From contig NZ_BMLM01000001.1 of assembly GCF_014645235.1 (NCBI RefSeq), positions 1,054,001 through 1,118,000 on the forward strand: DNA of 64,000 bases, written 5' to 3'. Below the pieces are notes generated by a model that searched no databases, was not told where the DNA came from, and saw only the letters and a program-made list of their open reading frames with translations. The number at the start of each line of letters is the position of its first letter. Positions within the stretch are counted from its first letter, which is position 1. Made by a program: the position numbers and the translations under genes. The DNA is from Agrococcus terreus (GTDB taxonomy: Bacteria > Actinomycetota > Actinomycetes > Actinomycetales > Microbacteriaceae). This document shows, piece by piece, positions 7,496-16,022 of the stretch.

Positions 7496-9370
7496 ATGAC
7501 TTCGCACGACACCCTCGAGCCGGTGCTCGAGATCACGGACCTCGACGTCGACTTCGCGGTCGAGGGCTACTGGACGCCGGCCGCCAAGCAGGTCTCGTAC
7601 CGCATCGGCAAGGGCGAGGTCGTCGCCGTGGTGGGCGAGTCGGGCTCGGGCAAGAGCGTCTCGTCGATGGCCATCCTCGACCTGCTGCCGAAGACGGCAC
7701 GGGTGCAGGGCTCGATCAAGCTCGCGGGCGACGAGCTCACGTCGCTCTCGGGCGCGCAGATGCGCGAGGTGCGGGGCAACCGGGTCTCGGCGATCTTCCA
7801 GGAGCCGATGACCGCGCTGAACCCCGTGCTGACGGTGGGGTTCCAGATCGTCGAGGCGCTCGGCATCCACCGATCGTTGTCGCCGTCCGCGGCCGCCGAG
7901 CGCGCGCTCGAGATGCTGCGGCTGGTGGAGCTCCCCGACCCCGAGAAGGCGTTCAAGTCGTACCCGCACCAGCTCTCGGGCGGCCAGCGGCAGCGCGCGA
8001 TGATCGCCATGGCGCTCGCGCTCGATCCCGAGCTGCTCATCGCCGACGAGCCGACGACGGCGCTCGACGTGACGGTGCAGGCCGAGATCCTCGAGCTGAT
8101 GCGCGACCTGAAGGACCGGCTCGGCTCGGCCGTGCTGCTCATCACCCACGACATGGGCGTCGTCGCCGACCTCGCCGACTGGGTCGTCGTGATGGAGCAG
8201 GGCCGCATCGTCGAGCAGGGCCCGGTGCGCGAGATCTTCGCCGCGCCGACCCAGCCCTACACGCAGATGCTCCTCGCGTCCGTGCCGCGCCTCGGCGAGG
8301 GCGACGGCTCCGAGATCGACCTCACGGCGTCGCTGGCGCTCAGCGTGCACGAGCGCGTCGACGACGAAGAGCTCGCGCGCCGGATCGAGGCGAACGAGCG
8401 TGCGGCCGCGGAGGCCGCGCGCAAGGCCGAGGCCGCATCCGGGGCGCCCGTGCTCGTGCTCGACGACGTCGCGATCGAGTACGGCCGCAAGGGCAAGCTC
8501 GGCGCGTTCCGCGCCGTCGACGGCGTCTCGCTCGAGATCCGGCGCGGCGAGGTGCTCGGCCTCGTGGGCGAGTCGGGCTCCGGCAAGTCGACGATCGGTC
8601 GCGCGGCGATCGGCCTGCAGCCGATCGCCGAGGGCCGCCTGGAGGTGGCGGGCATCGACATCTCGTCGATCGACCGCAAGATCGCCCGCAGCCTCAACCG
8701 CAAGGTCGGCATCGTCTTCCAGGACCCGTCGTCGTCGCTGAACCCCCGCCTGCCGATCGGCGAGTCGATCGGCGAGCCGATGCTGCTTGCGAAGGTCGCG
8801 CGCGGCCGCGACCTCGAGCGCCGGGTCGAGGAGCTCCTCGACTCCGTGCGCCTACCGCGCGCCTACCGCAACCGCTACCCGCACGAGCTCTCGGGCGGTC
8901 AGAAGCAGCGCGTCGGCATCGCTCGCGCGCTCTCGATGCAGCCCGACCTGCTCGTCGCCGACGAGCCGACGAGCGCGCTCGACGTCTCCGTGCAGGCGAC
9001 GGTGCTCGAGCTGCTCCAGGGCCTGCAGCGCGAGCACGGCTTCGCGTGCCTGTTCATCAGCCACGACCTCGCGGTCGTCGACATCATGTCCGACCGCATC
9101 GCGGTGATGCACCACGGCAAGATCGTCGAGCAGGGCTCGCGCGACGCGATCCTGCGCGCGCCGAAGGAGCCGTACACGCAGCGCCTCATCGCGGCGATCC
9201 CCGTCCCCGACCCCGACAAGCAGCGCGCCCGGCGCGAGCTGCGGCACGAGGTGCTCGCGCGGACGGCACAGGAGTCCGACGAGGGCGAGGTGCCCGTGGT
9301 CGGCGACCCGAAGGCGATCGCCGACGCGCGTCAGAGCGACCACGCGATCGACGAGCAGCGGGGCGTCTGA
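7496..9370 (+). CDS. Peptide ABC transporter double ATPase (DppD-DppF fusion)
   Basis: 624-residue cytoplasmic ATPase with two complete nucleotide-binding domains in one chain, equivalent to DppD plus DppF. It powers the permeases encoded at 4271-6825. Domain 1 has Walker A GESGSGKS at 47-54 and signature LSGGQRQR near 160; domain 2 has Walker A GESGSGKS at 358-365 and signature LSGGQKQR. Each has 'ADEPT' Walker B and 'THD'/'SHD' switch residues, and oligopeptide-transporter C-terminal extensions ('PTQPYTQMLL', 'PKEPYTQRLI'). An AGGAGG sequence directly upstream supports the ATG at 7496. It is followed by one copy of the duplicated 41-bp hairpin repeat. Confidence 0.95.
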   Translation: MTSHDTLEPVLEITDLDVDFAVEGYWTPAAKQVSYRIGKGEVVAVVGESGSGKSVSSMAILDLLPKTARVQGSIKLAGDELTSLSGAQMREVRGNRVSAIFQEPMTALNPVLTVGFQIVEALGIHRSLSPSAAAERALEMLRLVELPDPEKAFKSYPHQLSGGQRQRAMIAMALALDPELLIADEPTTALDVTVQAEILELMRDLKDRLGSAVLLITHDMGVVADLADWVVVMEQGRIVEQGPVREIFAAPTQPYTQMLLASVPRLGEGDGSEIDLTASLALSVHERVDDEELARRIEANERAAAEAARKAEAASGAPVLVLDDVAIEYGRKGKLGAFRAVDGVSLEIRRGEVLGLVGESGSGKSTIGRAAIGLQPIAEGRLEVAGIDISSIDRKIARSLNRKVGIVFQDPSSSLNPRLPIGESIGEPMLLAKVARGRDLERRVEELLDSVRLPRAYRNRYPHELSGGQKQRVGIARALSMQPDLLVADEPTSALDVSVQATVLELLQGLQREHGFACLFISHDLAVVDIMSDRIAVMHHGKIVEQGSRDAILRAPKEPYTQRLIAAIPVPDPDKQRARRELRHEVLARTAQESDEGEVPVVGDPKAIADARQSDHAIDEQRGV

Positions 9371-9381
9371 CCGACGCCCGG

Positions 9382-9422
9382 GGCCGCGCACCGTCGAGGT
9401 GCGCGGCCCTTCGCGTGCGCGG
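9382..9422 (+). repeat. 41-bp direct repeat with hairpin, copy 1 (probable terminator of importer operon 1)
   Basis: The 41 bases are identical to 9890-9930. They contain an 11-bp stem (9382-9392 with 9398-9408) closing the loop GTCGA, followed by CCTTCGCG. The position 11 nt after the ATPase stop fits an intrinsic terminator. Confidence 0.8.
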
Positions 9423-9522
9423 ACCGGCACCGCGATCGAAGCGCAGCGCTATTGAGGATTCCTTGGGCCCTTGCTCGGTTCCAGCGAAGGATGGGCCCAC
9501 CATCCCGACGGAAGGAAGCACC

Positions 9523-9867
9523 ATGAAGTCCCTTCGCAGTGCAGCGCTCGTCGTCCTCGCAGCAGCGGCGATGGTCTTCGGCGTCGCGACGCCCGCCCAT
9601 GCCGGCACCATCCCCGTCCGTCGGTTCGTGTGCTCGCCGGGGTCGCTGCCCCAGGTCACCTTCCAAGTGGGAGCGAACTGGCTGGGGATCGTGGACATCG
9701 GGCTGTACGGAGGCACGACCGCGTACACCGGAGCGCGCAACTACCTCTACTCGTTCCGATCCGCCGGAACCTTCCGTCACACCGCTGCAGCCTCGAACTA
9801 CTGGATGGCCGCGCACGGCGCCGGCGACATCCGGGTGACCGGCGTGCGCTGCATCCGGGCGGTCTGA
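9523..9867 (+). CDS. Small secreted protein of unknown function
   Basis: 114 residues. A classical Sec signal peptide (basic MKSLR, hydrophobic core, cleavage site AHA/GT after residue 27) leaves a mature chain of ~87 residues. Exactly two cysteines, at 37 and 110, near both ends of the mature chain, could form one disulfide. The mature part is rich in Gly, Tyr and Trp ('NWLGIVDIGLYGG', 'NYLYSF', 'NYWMAAHGAGD'), as in small beta-rich extracellular proteins. I do not recognise the family. ATG at 9523 follows GGAAG. The gene stands alone between two identical hairpin repeats, and its codon use is visibly less GC-extreme than that of its neighbours, which suggests recent acquisition. A secreted toxin, bacteriocin or wall protein are possibilities; none is demonstrated. 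Confidence 0.7.
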   Translation: MKSLRSAALVVLAAAAMVFGVATPAHAGTIPVRRFVCSPGSLPQVTFQVGANWLGIVDIGLYGGTTAYTGARNYLYSFRSAGTFRHTAAASNYWMAAHGAGDIRVTGVRCIRAV

Positions 9868-9889
9868 CGCGCTCCTGGTCTTCGGACGC

Positions 9890-9930
9890 GGCCGCGCACC
9901 GTCGAGGTGCGCGGCCCTTCGCGTGCGCGG
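9890..9930 (+). repeat. 41-bp direct repeat with hairpin, copy 2
   Basis: Identical over 41 bases to 9382-9422, with the same 11-bp stem and GTCGA loop, starting 22 nt after the secreted-protein stop codon. It probably acts as that gene's terminator. The identity breaks off sharply at both ends. Confidence 0.8.
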
Positions 9931-9956
9931 GCGACGGCGCGGTGTCCGAGCGCCGC

Positions 9957-9962
9957 TAGGAT
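9957..9962 (+). promoter_or_regulatory. -10 box of typA
   Basis: TAGGAT lies 49 nt before the typA ATG, leaving a ~43-nt leader that contains GGAAGG. This is a conventional leadered promoter, unlike many others in the window. Confidence 0.5.
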
Positions 9963-10011
9963 GGGCCGCGCGGCCCTCGCCGCATCTCCCACCTCCTTGG
10001 AAGGCCCCGCC

Positions 10012-11916
10012 ATGCCGATCGCACAGCGATCCGACCTCCGCAACGTGGCGATCGTCGCCCACGTCGACCACGGCAAGACGACGCTCGTCGACGCGATGCT
10101 CACCCAGACCGGCTCCTTCGGCGCCCATGACACGCACGACGAGCGCGCCATGGACTCCAACGAGCTGGAGCGCGAGAAGGGCATCACGATCCTCGCCAAG
10201 AACACGGCGATCCGCTACACCGGCGCGCACGCGACGGAGGGCCCGGTGACGATCAACGTCATCGACACCCCCGGCCACGCGGACTTCGGCGGCGAGGTCG
10301 AGCGCGGCCTCTCGATGGTCGACGGCGTCGTGCTGCTCGTCGACGCCTCGGAGGGTCCGCTGCCGCAGACGCGCTTCGTGCTCCGCAAGGCGCTCGAGGC
10401 GAAGCTGCCCGTGATCCTGCTCGTCAACAAGACCGACCGCCACGACGCGCGCATCGACGCCGTCGTGGGCGAGAGCCAGGACCTGCTCCTCGGCCTCGCG
10501 TCGGACCTCGCCGACGACGTGCCCGACCTCGACCTCGACGCGGTGCTCGACGTGCCCGTCGTGTACGCCTCGGGCAAGGCCGGCCGCGCCTCGACGACGC
10601 GTCCCGAGGACGGCTCGCTGCCCGACAGCGACGACCTCGAGCCGCTCTTCGGTGCGATCCTCGAGCACATCCCCGCCCCGTCATACGAGGACGACGCGCC
10701 GCTCCAGGCGCACGTCACGAACCTCGACGCGTCGCCGTTCCTCGGCCGCCTCGCGCTGCTGCGCGTCAAGGCGGGCACGCTGAAGAAGGGCCAGACGGTC
10801 GCCTGGGTGCGCCACGACGGCGAGGTGCAGAACGTCCGCATCACCGAGCTGCTCGAGACGAAGGCGCTCGACCGCGTCCCCGCCGAGAGCGCGGGCCCCG
10901 GCGACATCGTCGCCGTCGCCGGCATCGCCGACATCACCATCGGCGAGACGCTCGCCGACCCCGACGACGTGCGGCCGCTGCCGGCCATCACGGTCGACGA
11001 GCCGGCGATCTCGATGACGATCGGCACGAACACGTCGCCGCTCGCCGGCAAGGTCAAGGGCTCGAAGCTCACGGCCCGCATGGTGAAGGACCGCCTCGAC
11101 CGCGAGCTCATCGGCAACGTGTCGCTCCGCGTCGTGGACGTGGGCCGTCCTGACGCGTGGGAGGTGCAGGGCCGCGGCGAGCTCGCGCTCGCCATCCTCG
11201 TCGAGCAGATGCGCCGCGAGGGCTTCGAGCTCACGGTCGGCAAGCCGCAGGTCGTCACGCGCCGCATCGACGGCACGCTGCACGAGCCGTTCGAGCACCT
11301 GACGATCGACGTGCCCGAGGAGCACCTCGGTGCCGTGACGCAGCTGCTCGCGGGCCGCAAGGGCATCATGGACGGGATGACGAACCACGGCACCGGCTGG
11401 GTGCGCATGGAGTTCGTCGTCCCCTCGCGCGGCCTCATCGGCTTCCGCACCGAGTTCATGACGATCACGCGCGGCACCGGCATCGCGAACGCGATCGCGC
11501 ACGGCTGGCAGCCGTGGGCCGGAGCGATCGTGACGCGCAACAACGGCGCGCTCGTGGCCGACCGCCAGGGCGCGGCGACGCCGAACGCGATCATGGCGCT
11601 CCAGGAGCGCGGCGTGTTCTTCATCAAGCCTGGCGACGACGTCTACGAGGGCATGGTCGTGGGCGAGAACTCGCGCGCCGACGACATGGACGTCAACATC
11701 ACCAAGGAGAAGAAGCTCAACAACATCCGGTCGTCGACCGGTGAGGAGCTCGAGCGCCTGACGCCCCCGAAGCTGCTCTCGCTCGAGGAGTGCCTCGAGT
11801 GGGCGCGCGACGACGAGTGCGTCGAGGTCACGCCGACGGCCGTGCGCATCCGCAAGGTCAACCTCGACCAGACGACGCGCGCCCGTGAGGCGTCGCGCCT
11901 GAAGAAGCAGGGCTGA
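10012..11916 (+). CDS. typA: Translational GTPase TypA/BipA
   Basis: 634-residue ribosome-binding GTPase related to EF-G, implicated in ribosome assembly and stress adaptation. The GTPase domain shows G1 'AHVDHGKT' (residues 16-23), the switch region '[11 protein letters not shown]', G3 '[16 protein letters not shown]' and G4 'NKTDR'. A beta-barrel domain and the TypA-specific C-terminus follow ('[19 protein letters not shown]', and '[17 protein letters not shown]' near the end). Length is normal for the family. ATG at 10012 follows GGAAGG. In mycobacteria typA is near lpqW and mshB, as here. A large nested palindrome follows the gene. Confidence 0.97.
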   Translation: MPIAQRSDLRNVAIVAHVDHGKTTLVDAMLTQTGSFGAHDTHDERAMDSNELEREKGITILAKNTAIRYTGAHATEGPVTINVIDTPGHADFGGEVERGLSMVDGVVLLVDASEGPLPQTRFVLRKALEAKLPVILLVNKTDRHDARIDAVVGESQDLLLGLASDLADDVPDLDLDAVLDVPVVYASGKAGRASTTRPEDGSLPDSDDLEPLFGAILEHIPAPSYEDDAPLQAHVTNLDASPFLGRLALLRVKAGTLKKGQTVAWVRHDGEVQNVRITELLETKALDRVPAESAGPGDIVAVAGIADITIGETLADPDDVRPLPAITVDEPAISMTIGTNTSPLAGKVKGSKLTARMVKDRLDRELIGNVSLRVVDVGRPDAWEVQGRGELALAILVEQMRREGFELTVGKPQVVTRRIDGTLHEPFEHLTIDVPEEHLGAVTQLLAGRKGIMDGMTNHGTGWVRMEFVVPSRGLIGFRTEFMTITRGTGIANAIAHGWQPWAGAIVTRNNGALVADRQGAATPNAIMALQERGVFFIKPGDDVYEGMVVGENSRADDMDVNITKEKKLNNIRSSTGEELERLTPPKLLSLEECLEWARDDECVEVTPTAVRIRKVNLDQTTRAREASRLKKQG

Positions 11917-11925
11917 CCCGACTCC

Positions 11926-11985
11926 TGGACCCGTTCCTGCGTCCGGGACCCGCAACTGCGGGTCCACGGCGCAGGATCGGGTCCA
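11926..11985 (+). terminator. Nested palindromic stem-loop after typA
   Basis: An outer 16-nt stem (11926-11941 with 11970-11985, one mismatch) encloses an inner perfect 9-bp stem (11946-11954 with 11957-11965). The structure begins 9 nt after the typA stop and lacks a U-tract, as is common for actinobacterial terminators. It should stop or punctuate transcription before mshB. Confidence 0.75.
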
Positions 11986-12055
11986 TCGTCGTCTCCGGGC
12001 GCGGGCGGGGCGCGCGTGCAGGGACGGGGCGTGGAGAGTGGGAGGATGGTGGGCG

Positions 12056-13159
12056 ATGGACCATCGGCTCGAGCGCGTGCTCTTCGTGCACGCCCACCCC
12101 GACGACGAGACGCTCTCGACCGGCGCCGCGATCGCCGCGGTCGCCGCCGACGGCGGCGACGCCGTCGTCGTCACGTGCACGCTGGGGGAGCGCGGCGAGG
12201 TGCGGCCCGAGCGGCAGACCGACGTCGACGAGGTCGGCGTCGGCGAGGTGCGCCGCGCCGAGCTCGACCAGGCGCTGCGCGCGCTCGGCGCCCGCGGCCG
12301 CCGCGTGCACGGCTTCGTCGACTCCGGCATGCAGTGGCTCGCCGACGGCACCGCCGGCGCCGCGCCCGACTCGCCCGAGACCGCCATGGCGAAGGCCGAC
12401 GTCGACGACCTCGCCGACGCGCTCGGCGTGATCGTCGAGGAGGTCGACCCGACCGCGATCGTCACCTACGACGCCGACGGCGGCTACGGGCACCCCGACC
12501 ACGTCGCCGTGCACCGCGCCTCCGTGCTCGTCGCCCGCCGCTACGACCTGCCGCTCTACGTGCGCACCCGCGCCCGCGCCGACGTCGCCTTCCCGCTCGA
12601 GCCCGTGCGCGAGCGCGTGCTCGCGGCGCTCGCCGCCCACCGCTCGCAGCTCGAGGTGCGCGGCGACGAGGTGCTGCACGTCGGCGGGCAGACGCAGCGG
12701 CTCGCCGAGGTCGAGCACTACCGGCTCATCGAGCCGCGGCCCGCCCGCCCGGCCCGCTGGACGCTCCGCATCGGCGCGGGGCTCGCGGGCGCCGTGGTCG
12801 GCGTCATCGGCACGTTCTCCCACCAGCAGCTGCCGTGGGGCCTCGCGCTCTCGCTGCTCGCCGCGGTCGGCCTCATCGGCGGCATCCGCGCCGCGACGGG
12901 CTCCCGCGCGCTCACGATCGGCGCCGTCCTCGGCCTCGTCGGCGTGGTCGCGCTCGTCGCGATCGACCCGCTCGGCCGCGGCGCCTTCGGCACCGAGCGC
13001 GCCCTCGTCCCGGCGAACCTCGCGGGCTGGCTGTGGACGCTCGTGCCGACGCTCGTGTCGCTCGTGGCGCTGGCGTGGCCGGACGCCGCATCCATGCGGC
13101 GGATTAGGATGGCTGCGGACGGTGGGACGACGACCGGCAGGGAAGGGGATAGGCCATGA
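12056..13159 (+). CDS. mshB: MshB-type PIG-L deacetylase (mycothiol biosynthesis) with C-terminal membrane domain
   Basis: 367 residues. The N-terminal ~230 residues are a PIG-L/LmbE zinc deacetylase with 'HPDDE' at 14-18 and the metal-binding 'GYGHPDHVAVH', matching N-acetyl-1-D-myo-inosityl-2-amino-2-deoxy-glucopyranoside deacetylase, the second step of mycothiol synthesis. The C-terminal ~120 residues carry about four hydrophobic helices not found in soluble MshB. ATG at 12056 is chosen over GTG at 12038 because GGAGG lies 10 nt before it. The stop overlaps fdxA by 4 bp (ATGA). Mca-like amidase activity cannot be excluded, but the mycobacterial neighbourhood favours MshB. Confidence 0.85.
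   Translation: MDHRLERVLFVHAHPDDETLSTGAAIAAVAADGGDAVVVTCTLGERGEVRPERQTDVDEVGVGEVRRAELDQALRALGARGRRVHGFVDSGMQWLADGTAGAAPDSPETAMAKADVDDLADALGVIVEEVDPTAIVTYDADGGYGHPDHVAVHRASVLVARRYDLPLYVRTRARADVAFPLEPVRERVLAALAAHRSQLEVRGDEVLHVGGQTQRLAEVEHYRLIEPRPARPARWTLRIGAGLAGAVVGVIGTFSHQQLPWGLALSLLAAVGLIGGIRAATGSRALTIGAVLGLVGVVALVAIDPLGRGAFGTERALVPANLAGWLWTLVPTLVSLVALAWPDAASMRRIRMAADGGTTTGREGDRP
13105..13110 (+). promoter_or_regulatory. Internal -10 box for fdxA-dapC
   Basis: TAGGAT inside the 3' end of mshB would start a transcript near 13117 with a ~40-nt leader containing AGGGAAGGGG before the fdxA ATG. Confidence 0.4.
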
Positions 13160-13476
13160 CCTACGTGATCGCGCTCCCGTGCGTCGACGTCAAGGACCGC
13201 GCCTGCGTCGACGAGTGCCCCGTCGACTGCATCTACGAGGGCGAGCGGATGCTCTACATCCACCCGGACGAGTGCGTCGACTGCGGCGCCTGCGAGCCGG
13301 TGTGTCCCGTCGAGGCGATCTTCTACGAGGACGACACGCCGGAGGAGTGGGCCGAGTACTACGAGGCCAACGTGCACTTCTTCGACGAGATCGGCTCGCC
13401 CGGCGGCGCCGCCAAGGTCGGCGTCATCAAGCACGACCACCCGATCGTCGCCGCGCTGCCGCCGCAGGGCGAGTGA
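13156..13476 (+). CDS. fdxA: Seven-iron ferredoxin FdxA/FdxC
   Basis: 106-residue electron carrier. Eight cysteines lie at 9, 17, 21, 25, 40, 43, 46 and 50. By the Azotobacter-type 7Fe pattern, C9, C17 and C50 would hold the [3Fe-4S] cluster, and C21, C40, C43 and C46 the [4Fe-4S] cluster. The acidic C-terminal extension ('EDDTPEEWAEYYEAN') is typical of actinobacterial FdxA/FdxC. It overlaps mshB by 4 bp and dapC by 1 bp (TGATG), forming a tight three-gene operon. The fdxC-aminotransferase pairing is conserved in mycobacteria. Confidence 0.96.
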   Translation: MTYVIALPCVDVKDRACVDECPVDCIYEGERMLYIHPDECVDCGACEPVCPVEAIFYEDDTPEEWAEYYEANVHFFDEIGSPGGAAKVGVIKHDHPIVAALPPQGE

Positions 13477-14567
13477 TGGCGGCCGCAGGCCGCCTCGCGC
13501 TGCCCGAGTTCCCCTGGGACACGCTCGCCGCCGCGAAGGCGCGCGCCGCATCCCACCCCGACGGCCTCGTCGACCTCAGCGTCGGCTCGCCCGTCGACCC
13601 GACGCCCGCCCTGCTGCAGCAGGCGCTGCGCGAGGCGACCGACGCCCACGGCTACCCGACGAACCACGGCACGCCGGAGGTCCGGCGCGCGATCGTCGAG
13701 TGGTTCGAGCGCGTGCGCGGCGTGCCCGGCCTCACCGACGACCACGTGCTCGTCACGGTCGGCTCGAAGGAGCTCGTGGCCGGCCTGCCGCTGCAGCTGG
13801 GCCTCGGGCCCGGCGACGTCGTGGTGCACCCGAGCGTCGCGTACCCGACCTACGACATCGGCGCCCGCATGGCCGGCGCGACGCCCGTGCGCGCCGACGA
13901 CCCCGACGCCTGGCCCGAGGGCACGAGGCTGGTGTGGGTGAACTCGCCGTCGAACCCCACGGGCGAGGTGCTCGGCATCGCGGCCCTGCGCCGCATCGTC
14001 GCCGCCGCCCGGGAGCGGGGGATCGTCGTCGCGAGCGACGAGTGCTACGCGCTCCTGCCGTGGGAGGTGGAGGAGGCGCCCTCGGTCCTCGACCCGCGCG
14101 TCACCGACGGCGACCGCTCCGGGCTCGTCGCCGTCTACTCGCTCTCGAAGCAGTCGAACCTCGCCGGCTACCGCGCCGCCTTCGTCGCGGGCTGCCGCAC
14201 CGTCGTGCAGCAGGTGCTCGGCGTGCGCAAGCACCTCGGCCTCATGGCGCCGAGCCCCGTGCAGCACGCGCTCGCCGTCGCGCTCGGCGACGACGCCCAC
14301 GTGGCCGAGCAGCGCGAGCGCTACCGCGCCCGCCGCGCGCAGCTGCTGCCGGCGCTGCGCGAGCGCGGCCTGGACGTCGCCTCCGACGCGGGCCTCTACC
14401 TGTGGGCGACCGACGGCCGCGACGCCATGGCGCAGGTCGACGACCTCGCGGGCCTCGGCATCCTCGTCGCGCCCGGCTCCTTCTACGGCGACCCGCGCCG
14501 CATCCGGGTGGCGCTCACCGCCTCCGACGCAGACATCGCCCGGGCCGCGGCGCGCCTCACCGCCTGA
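13476..14567 (+). CDS. dapC: Succinyldiaminopimelate transaminase DapC
   Basis: 363-residue class I/II PLP aminotransferase for the N-succinyl-L,L-diaminopimelate / N-succinyl-2-amino-6-oxopimelate step of lysine and peptidoglycan precursor synthesis. Visible motifs are 'NSPSNPTGE', 'SDECYALLPWE' and the PLP-lysine motif 'SLSKQSNLAGYRAAF' with Lys225. The actinobacterial N-terminus 'LPEFPWDTLAAAKARAASHPDGLVDLS' supports the ATG at 13476, directly overlapping the fdxA stop. dapD and dapE of the same pathway are 6 kb downstream, which strengthens the specific assignment over a generic aminotransferase. Confidence 0.9.
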   Translation: MAAAGRLALPEFPWDTLAAAKARAASHPDGLVDLSVGSPVDPTPALLQQALREATDAHGYPTNHGTPEVRRAIVEWFERVRGVPGLTDDHVLVTVGSKELVAGLPLQLGLGPGDVVVHPSVAYPTYDIGARMAGATPVRADDPDAWPEGTRLVWVNSPSNPTGEVLGIAALRRIVAAARERGIVVASDECYALLPWEVEEAPSVLDPRVTDGDRSGLVAVYSLSKQSNLAGYRAAFVAGCRTVVQQVLGVRKHLGLMAPSPVQHALAVALGDDAHVAEQRERYRARRAQLLPALRERGLDVASDAGLYLWATDGRDAMAQVDDLAGLGILVAPGSFYGDPRRIRVALTASDADIARAAARLTA

Positions 14568-14616
14568 CCGGCCGAGCCGTGGCATGGGCGTGTCGGCCGA
14601 CCCCCTCGCGCGTCGG

Positions 14617-14628
14617 TAGGCTGTCCTG
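14617..14628 (+). promoter_or_regulatory. -10 box of a probably leaderless gltA transcript
   Basis: TAGGCT (14617-14622) is followed by 6 nt and the GTG start at 14629, with no ribosome-binding site. Confidence 0.65.
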
Positions 14629-15921
14629 GTGACGACCGAGGACACCCAGGCCCCTGCCCGCATCGTGACCCTCGAGCACCCCGGCGGCCGGTCCGAGCTG
14701 CAGGTGCTGGAGGCGGCCGACGGCCGCTCCGCGATCGACGTGTCGAAGCTGACGCGCGAGACCGGCCTCACGACCCTCGACTACGGCTTCGTGAACACCT
14801 CGAGCACCCGCAGCGCGATCACCTACATCGACGGCGACGAGGGCATCCTGCGCTACCGCGGCTACCCGATCGAGGAGCTCGCCGAGCAGAAGACGTTCCT
14901 CGACGTCGCGCACCTGCTCATCCACGGCGAGCTGCCGACAGAGGACGGGCTCGCCGCGTTCGACCAGAGCATCCGCCGTCACACGCTCCTGCACGAGGAC
15001 CTGCGCCGCTTCTTCGACGCCCTGCCGCGCGACGCGCACCCGATGAGCGCCCTCTCGAGCGCCGTCAGCGCACTCTCGACCTACTACGAGGATGACCACG
15101 ACCCGCGCGACCCCGACAAGGTCGACAAGCAGACCATCCGCCTGCTCGCGAAGATGCCGGTCATCGCCGCCTACGCGCACAAGAAGTCGATCGGGCAGGC
15201 CTTCCTCTACCCCGACAACTCGCTCTCGTTCGTCGAGAACTACCTCAAGCTGAACTTCGGCATCCAGGCCGAGGAGTACATCCAGAACCCGACGATGGTG
15301 CGGGCGCTCGAGCGGCTCCTCATCCTCCACGCCGACCACGAGCAGAACGCGTCGACCTCGACCGTCCGGCTCGTCGGCTCGACCGAGGCCAACCTCTTCG
15401 CCTCGGTCTCGGCCGGCATCCACGCGCTCTCGGGCCCGCTGCACGGCGGCGCCAACGAGGCCGTGCTCACGATGCTCCGCAGCATCCGCGACTCCGGCGA
15501 GGGCGTGCAGCGCTTCGTCGAGCGCGTGAAGGCCAAGGAGCAGGGCGTGAAGCTCATGGGCTTCGGGCACCGCGTGTACAAGAACTACGACCCGCGCGCG
15601 AAGCTCGTGAAGACCTCCGCCGACGAGGTGCTCGAGGCGCTCGGCGTGCGCGACCCGCTGCTCGACATCGCCAAGGAGCTCGAGCAGGTCGCCCTCGAGG
15701 ACGACTACTTCAAGGAGCGCAAGCTCTACCCGAACGTCGACTTCTACACCGGCGTCATCTACAAGGCGATGGGCTTCCCCGAGCGGATGTTCACCGTCCT
15801 GTTCGCGATCGGCCGCCTGCCCGGCTGGATCGCGCACTGGCGCGAGATGATGCTCGACCCGCAGACGAAGATCGGCCGCCCCCAGCAGCTGTACGTCGGC
15901 CCCACCGAGCGCCACATCTGA
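14629..15921 (+). CDS. gltA: Citrate synthase (type II)
   Basis: 430 residues. It condenses oxaloacetate and acetyl-CoA in the TCA cycle. Catalytic residues are visible: His272 in 'GPLHGGANEA', His314 in 'GFGHRVYKNYDPR' and Asp371 in 'NVDFYTGVIY'. The extra N-terminal domain of ~50 residues ('EHPGGRSELQVLEAADG') marks the hexameric, usually NADH-sensitive type II form. The GTG at 14629 follows a TAGGCT box by 6 nt, so the mRNA is probably leaderless. A GGCGCGCC-TCAC-GGCGCGCC hairpin follows the stop. Confidence 0.97.
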   Translation: MTTEDTQAPARIVTLEHPGGRSELQVLEAADGRSAIDVSKLTRETGLTTLDYGFVNTSSTRSAITYIDGDEGILRYRGYPIEELAEQKTFLDVAHLLIHGELPTEDGLAAFDQSIRRHTLLHEDLRRFFDALPRDAHPMSALSSAVSALSTYYEDDHDPRDPDKVDKQTIRLLAKMPVIAAYAHKKSIGQAFLYPDNSLSFVENYLKLNFGIQAEEYIQNPTMVRALERLLILHADHEQNASTSTVRLVGSTEANLFASVSAGIHALSGPLHGGANEAVLTMLRSIRDSGEGVQRFVERVKAKEQGVKLMGFGHRVYKNYDPRAKLVKTSADEVLEALGVRDPLLDIAKELEQVALEDDYFKERKLYPNVDFYTGVIYKAMGFPERMFTVLFAIGRLPGWIAHWREMMLDPQTKIGRPQQLYVGPTERHI

Positions 15922-15924
15922 CCC

Positions 15925-15944
15925 GGCGCGCCTCACGGCGCGCC
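15925..15944 (+). terminator. Hairpin terminator after gltA
   Basis: Perfect 8-bp stem GGCGCGCC (15925-15932) with GGCGCGCC (15937-15944), tetraloop TCAC, 3 nt after the gltA stop. No U-tract. Confidence 0.65.
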
Positions 15945-16022
15945 CGCACGCCGCCGCGCGCGGCGCACACGCCGCCCGCGCGGCGCCCCATCGGATCCAT
16001 CCCGTCCACCGGAGGACATCCC

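Noticed and set aside
7378-9867. A single 829-codon plus-strand frame that includes the small secreted protein
   Set aside because: Its first ~715 codons are an out-of-frame shadow of the double ATPase; only the last 114 codons, with a ribosome-binding site and a signal peptide, are credible.
14569-14599. Possible terminator between dapC and gltA
   Set aside because: The CGGCCGA/TCGGCCG arms are only 7 bp with a 17-nt spacer; too weak to list as a terminator in DNA of this composition.
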